64,000 bases of DNA, taken from Dallia pectoralis (Eukaryota > Chordata > Actinopteri > Esociformes > Umbridae). The notes beneath the pieces were generated by a model. The model had not been told where the DNA came from. It searched no databases and worked only from the letters and a program-made list of their open reading frames with translations. This document shows, in pieces, positions 61,440 through 64,000 of this stretch (positions within the stretch are counted from its first letter, which is position 1; every line of letters begins with the position of its first letter). The stretch lies in the NCBI GenBank assembly GCA_029465975.1, contig CM055730.1:13168767-13232766 (forward strand), written 5' to 3'. Position numbers and translations under genes: made by a program.

Positions 61440-61939
61440 NNNNNNNNNNNNNNNNNNNNNNNNNNNNNNNNNNNNNNNNNNNNNNNNNNNNNNNNNNNNN
61501 NNNNNNNNNNNNNNNNNNNNNNNNNNNNNNNNNNNNNNNNNNNNNNNNNNNNNNNNNNNNNNNNNNNNNNNNNNNNNNNNNNNNNNNNNNNNNNNNNNNN
61601 NNNNNNNNNNNNNNNNNNNNNNNNNNNNNNNNNNNNNNNNNNNNNNNNNNNNNNNNNNNNNNNNNNNNNNNNNNNNNNNNNNNNNNNNNNNNNNNNNNNN
61701 NNNNNNNNNNNNNNNNNNNNNNNNNNNNNNNNNNNNNNNNNNNNNNNNNNNNNNNNNNNNNNNNNNNNNNNNNNNNNNNNNNNNNNNNNNNNNNNNNNNN
61801 NNNNNNNNNNNNNNNNNNNNNNNNNNNNNNNNNNNNNNNNNNNNNNNNNNNNNNNNNNNNNNNNNNNNNNNNNNNNNNNNNNNNNNNNNNNNNNNNNNNN
61901 NNNNNNNNNNNNNNNNNNNNNNNNNNNNNNNNNNNNNNN
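61440..61939. other. Assembly gap, 500 N
   Basis: Exactly 500 undetermined bases, a length often used as a placeholder, so true size and content are unknown. Apparent open frames across it are meaningless. Confidence 1.
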
Positions 61940-62707
61940 CAACATGAATCACTGCATGAGGCAGAAATAGTTTCGTTTCAGAGGCATTTTCCACTGAGTG
62001 ATGATTGATGACTGACAACCATCACGTGCAGATACCAGTTGGCATCGCCCCAATAAAAAAGTTAATTATTTAAATGTAAGCTCACTCAGCTGTGCCATTT
62101 TGTTATTAAGAGTACTTCAAATTTTCATTAGAATTGTGCAAAAGGGTAACGTGGGTGGCCGTAGGAGACAGAGGGAACAGACACAGCCACCACCAGACAC
62201 AACCCATAAGCAGTCTAGATGCATTTCATTAGCCTACTTGTACCACTCAGTGTGTATCCCTGGACCCTTTCTCCTTTCTGCCGGTTCCTAAACACATTTG
62301 AAGATAATTCAATAAGCCAAATATCTTTGTCTTTGCCCTACATTACAGGTATATAATGTGACTATTAACTTTACCTAAAACCCCTTTCCTGACCAACATC
62401 CGATAATCAGTATCAAATGGAGGGAGAGTGCATATATGAGAAGCTGAAGAAAGCAACATTAGTGCTTAGCCCCATCTAGTGGTGAGTTTGGGATGTAACA
62501 GCCCTCGCAAAAATATCCACCACTCATCTAAACAGCCTGCTCCTCTACATCCACTGGACCAAGTTCTGCTCATTGTGGATTGGGCATTAGCCTCTGAATT
62601 GCCATTTTGAAACATCTGAATTAACCACAGACTCTTGGCTCATTTAAAACAGGCCTAAAACCAGGCTTTTGTTGCCCTTACATGTGTAGTTTCTTAATTT
62701 ATATATA
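61940..62707. other. AT-rich intronic sequence, nothing recognised
   Basis: No exon or classified element seen. Confidence 0.4.
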
Positions 62708-62918
62708 CCGTATCTCAAAAAAGTAGGCTACACCCCTCACATATTTGTAAACATGTGATCATATATTTTCATGTGAGAACACTGAAGAAATGACTCTTTG
62801 CTACAATGGTAGTAGTGAGTGTAAGTAGTGAGTATAACAGAGTACATTTGCTGTCCCCTCAAAATAACACACAGCCATTAAGAAATGTGAGTGGTGTACT
62901 CACTTTTGTGAGATACTG
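62708..62918. mobile_element. 211-bp MITE derived from a Tc1-like element
   Basis: The left end CCGTATCTCAAAAAAGTAGG and the right end TACTCACTTTTGTGAGATAC then TG are inverted terminal repeats, both flanked by TA (62706-62707 and 62919-62920), the Tc1 target site. The interior carries CTCAAAATAACACACAGCCA, closely matching the remnant at 38900-39240. No coding sequence, so it would need a transposase supplied by another copy. Confidence 0.88.
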
Positions 62919-62920
62919 TA

Positions 62921-64000
62921 TTGTAAATGTATTTTATGATTGTTCTAGGAGGTGATGAAAATGATCTAAAAATGTATTACATTATTTTTGTTATTATAGC
63001 CTTGTCTAGTTTGGACTGAATTTCAATGAAACATAGAGGTATTCGCCTTCATAGTCAAAATATGGTAAACATGGTACAATAGTGGCCTAGATGGGACAAT
63101 GTTTTGTCTACATATAATATTTTTCTTTCTGTTTTGATTACACTGAGAGAGTCTTTCACAAGGTGGGAGGTTTGAGAGGAACAATCTCCATTGTCAAGAG
63201 ATTTTTGCAATCAATGCAAAGCTAAAAAGTCTTCAAAATTCCAATGACTGTGATTAGACACTGATTGGTCTGTGAAGTGAGGTTGCTATCTTTACCCCTC
63301 GGAGAGAAATTACAGAGGGAATCTAATTCTGAAGCAAAGGAGAAGCACTGTGTTCCGCACCGAAGTTACCATAGTGTATGTAAATTTAGTGAAGATTGCC
63401 TTCAAGACAAGTTTCCATGGTGACAACATATAATCAGCGTTTCATTAAATTGCATGAGGAGGAACACAGACCTATTGACAGACAGTCTGGCATTGCCCTG
63501 TTGTAGGGGAATTGTCATCTATTAAATCAACGAGAGGAAGTGGCTCTGTCTGCGTTATAGGTTTACCGTGTCAATGTGGAGAACCAATGATTACATAAAA
63601 AGAGTAAAACGTGAGACTCATAAAGAAAATATGCCATACAAGTACAAATGCAATTGTCCCACCGACGTGGTTTAGAGAAAAACACGTAATAGAGAACATG
63701 GATTTCTGGGTTTCAAAGCCACACATGGGTTGAAAAAAACAAATGTGCGTGTGTTTGTCTATATGTGTTTTAAGTAAGCATTGGGTGAAAAAGGAGCTCA
63801 TATGAGGTCACTTGGGAACCGGATGAGGATGGGTGGAGGTCCATTTTACATTATATCATACATTTCCGTATGTTTTTGTGTCAATAGATTGAACATGTTG
63901 GTCCAACACTTCGCATTGTTTTTATTAGAAATTACAATAATAATTGGGGCAGGAACTGTATTTATACAAGAATTGTACCATCATTTATTGAACAGTGACA
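62921..64000. other. AT-rich intronic sequence, nothing recognised
   Basis: No exon or classified element recognised up to the window end. Confidence 0.4.

Larger units (their letters stand above)
46532..64000 (+). other. nrg3: Intron of nrg3 downstream of the EGF exon
   Basis: It begins with the 5' splice site GTAAGAAC directly after the exon. I looked for the next NRG3 exon (juxtamembrane and transmembrane segment) and did not see it before the window ends. A 500-base gap at 61440 could hide a small exon. Confidence 0.75.

Noticed and set aside
61299..62018. Long frames of 180-239 codons
   Set aside because: They are made of the N gap and carry no sequence.
46532..64000. Next NRG3 exon (juxtamembrane/transmembrane)
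   Set aside because: Looked for the conserved stalk and membrane-spanning coding pattern on the + strand and did not find it; it probably lies beyond the window.
1..64000. tRNA, rRNA, snRNA or microRNA genes
   Set aside because: Apart from the degraded tRNA-like head of the SINE at 45062-45138, no sequence with the required boxes or stem structure stood out by eye; a covariance-model scan would be decisive.

Overview
This window reads as intronic DNA of a bony (teleost) fish. There are no bacterial-style gene blocks. Open frames are short and mostly fall inside repeats. Transposon debris of teleost type (several Tc1-like families, CR1/L2/Rex-like LINE tails, a tRNA-derived SINE tail of the kind common in salmonids and pikes) is scattered throughout. 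The SINE and one Tc1 family are most familiar to me from Salmoniformes/Esociformes, so a pike- or salmon-like fish is my inference, not a proof.

The only host protein-coding sequence I can support is one 74-nt exon on the + strand at 46458-46531. It encodes the last part of the neuregulin-3 (NRG3) EGF-like domain and the start of the stalk after it, with a good 3' splice site before it and a good 5' splice site after it. The rest of the window is best read as the two large introns on either side of this exon. NRG3 is a very long gene in vertebrates, which fits. I found neither the exon for the first part of the EGF domain nor the transmembrane exon.

Layout: 1-10 kb, AT-rich intron with two Tc1 remnants, two LINE 3' ends and two small minisatellites. 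10-17 kb, more complex sequence with a purine tract and two further Tc1 remnants. 17-26 kb, a 12-bp minisatellite, 48-bp and 54-bp arrays, and two LINE 3' fragments. 26-33 kb, mostly unique sequence with a possible LTR-like stretch. 33-37 kb, a cluster of tandem arrays including a ~1.4 kb satellite rich in GCTAGC/GCTAAC. 37-46 kb, a Tc1 remnant, a ~1 kb array of a 16-bp unit and a SINE. 46.5 kb, the NRG3 exon. 47-51 kb, a 21-bp array, a Tc1 fragment, a solo LTR with a 4-bp target duplication and a 25-bp array. 53-61 kb, a Tc1 remnant, a degraded reverse-transcriptase LINE, a 22-bp AT-rich array, dispersed repeats and two more transposon 3' ends. 61440-61939 is an assembly gap of 500 N. 62.7 kb holds a 211-bp MITE derived from the same Tc1 family as the remnant at 38.9 kb.

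I found no evidence of a novel multi-gene system. The most unusual property is the amount and internal organisation of tandem repeats (about 5.5 kb in eleven arrays, several with higher-order structure) inside the introns of one neural signalling gene.
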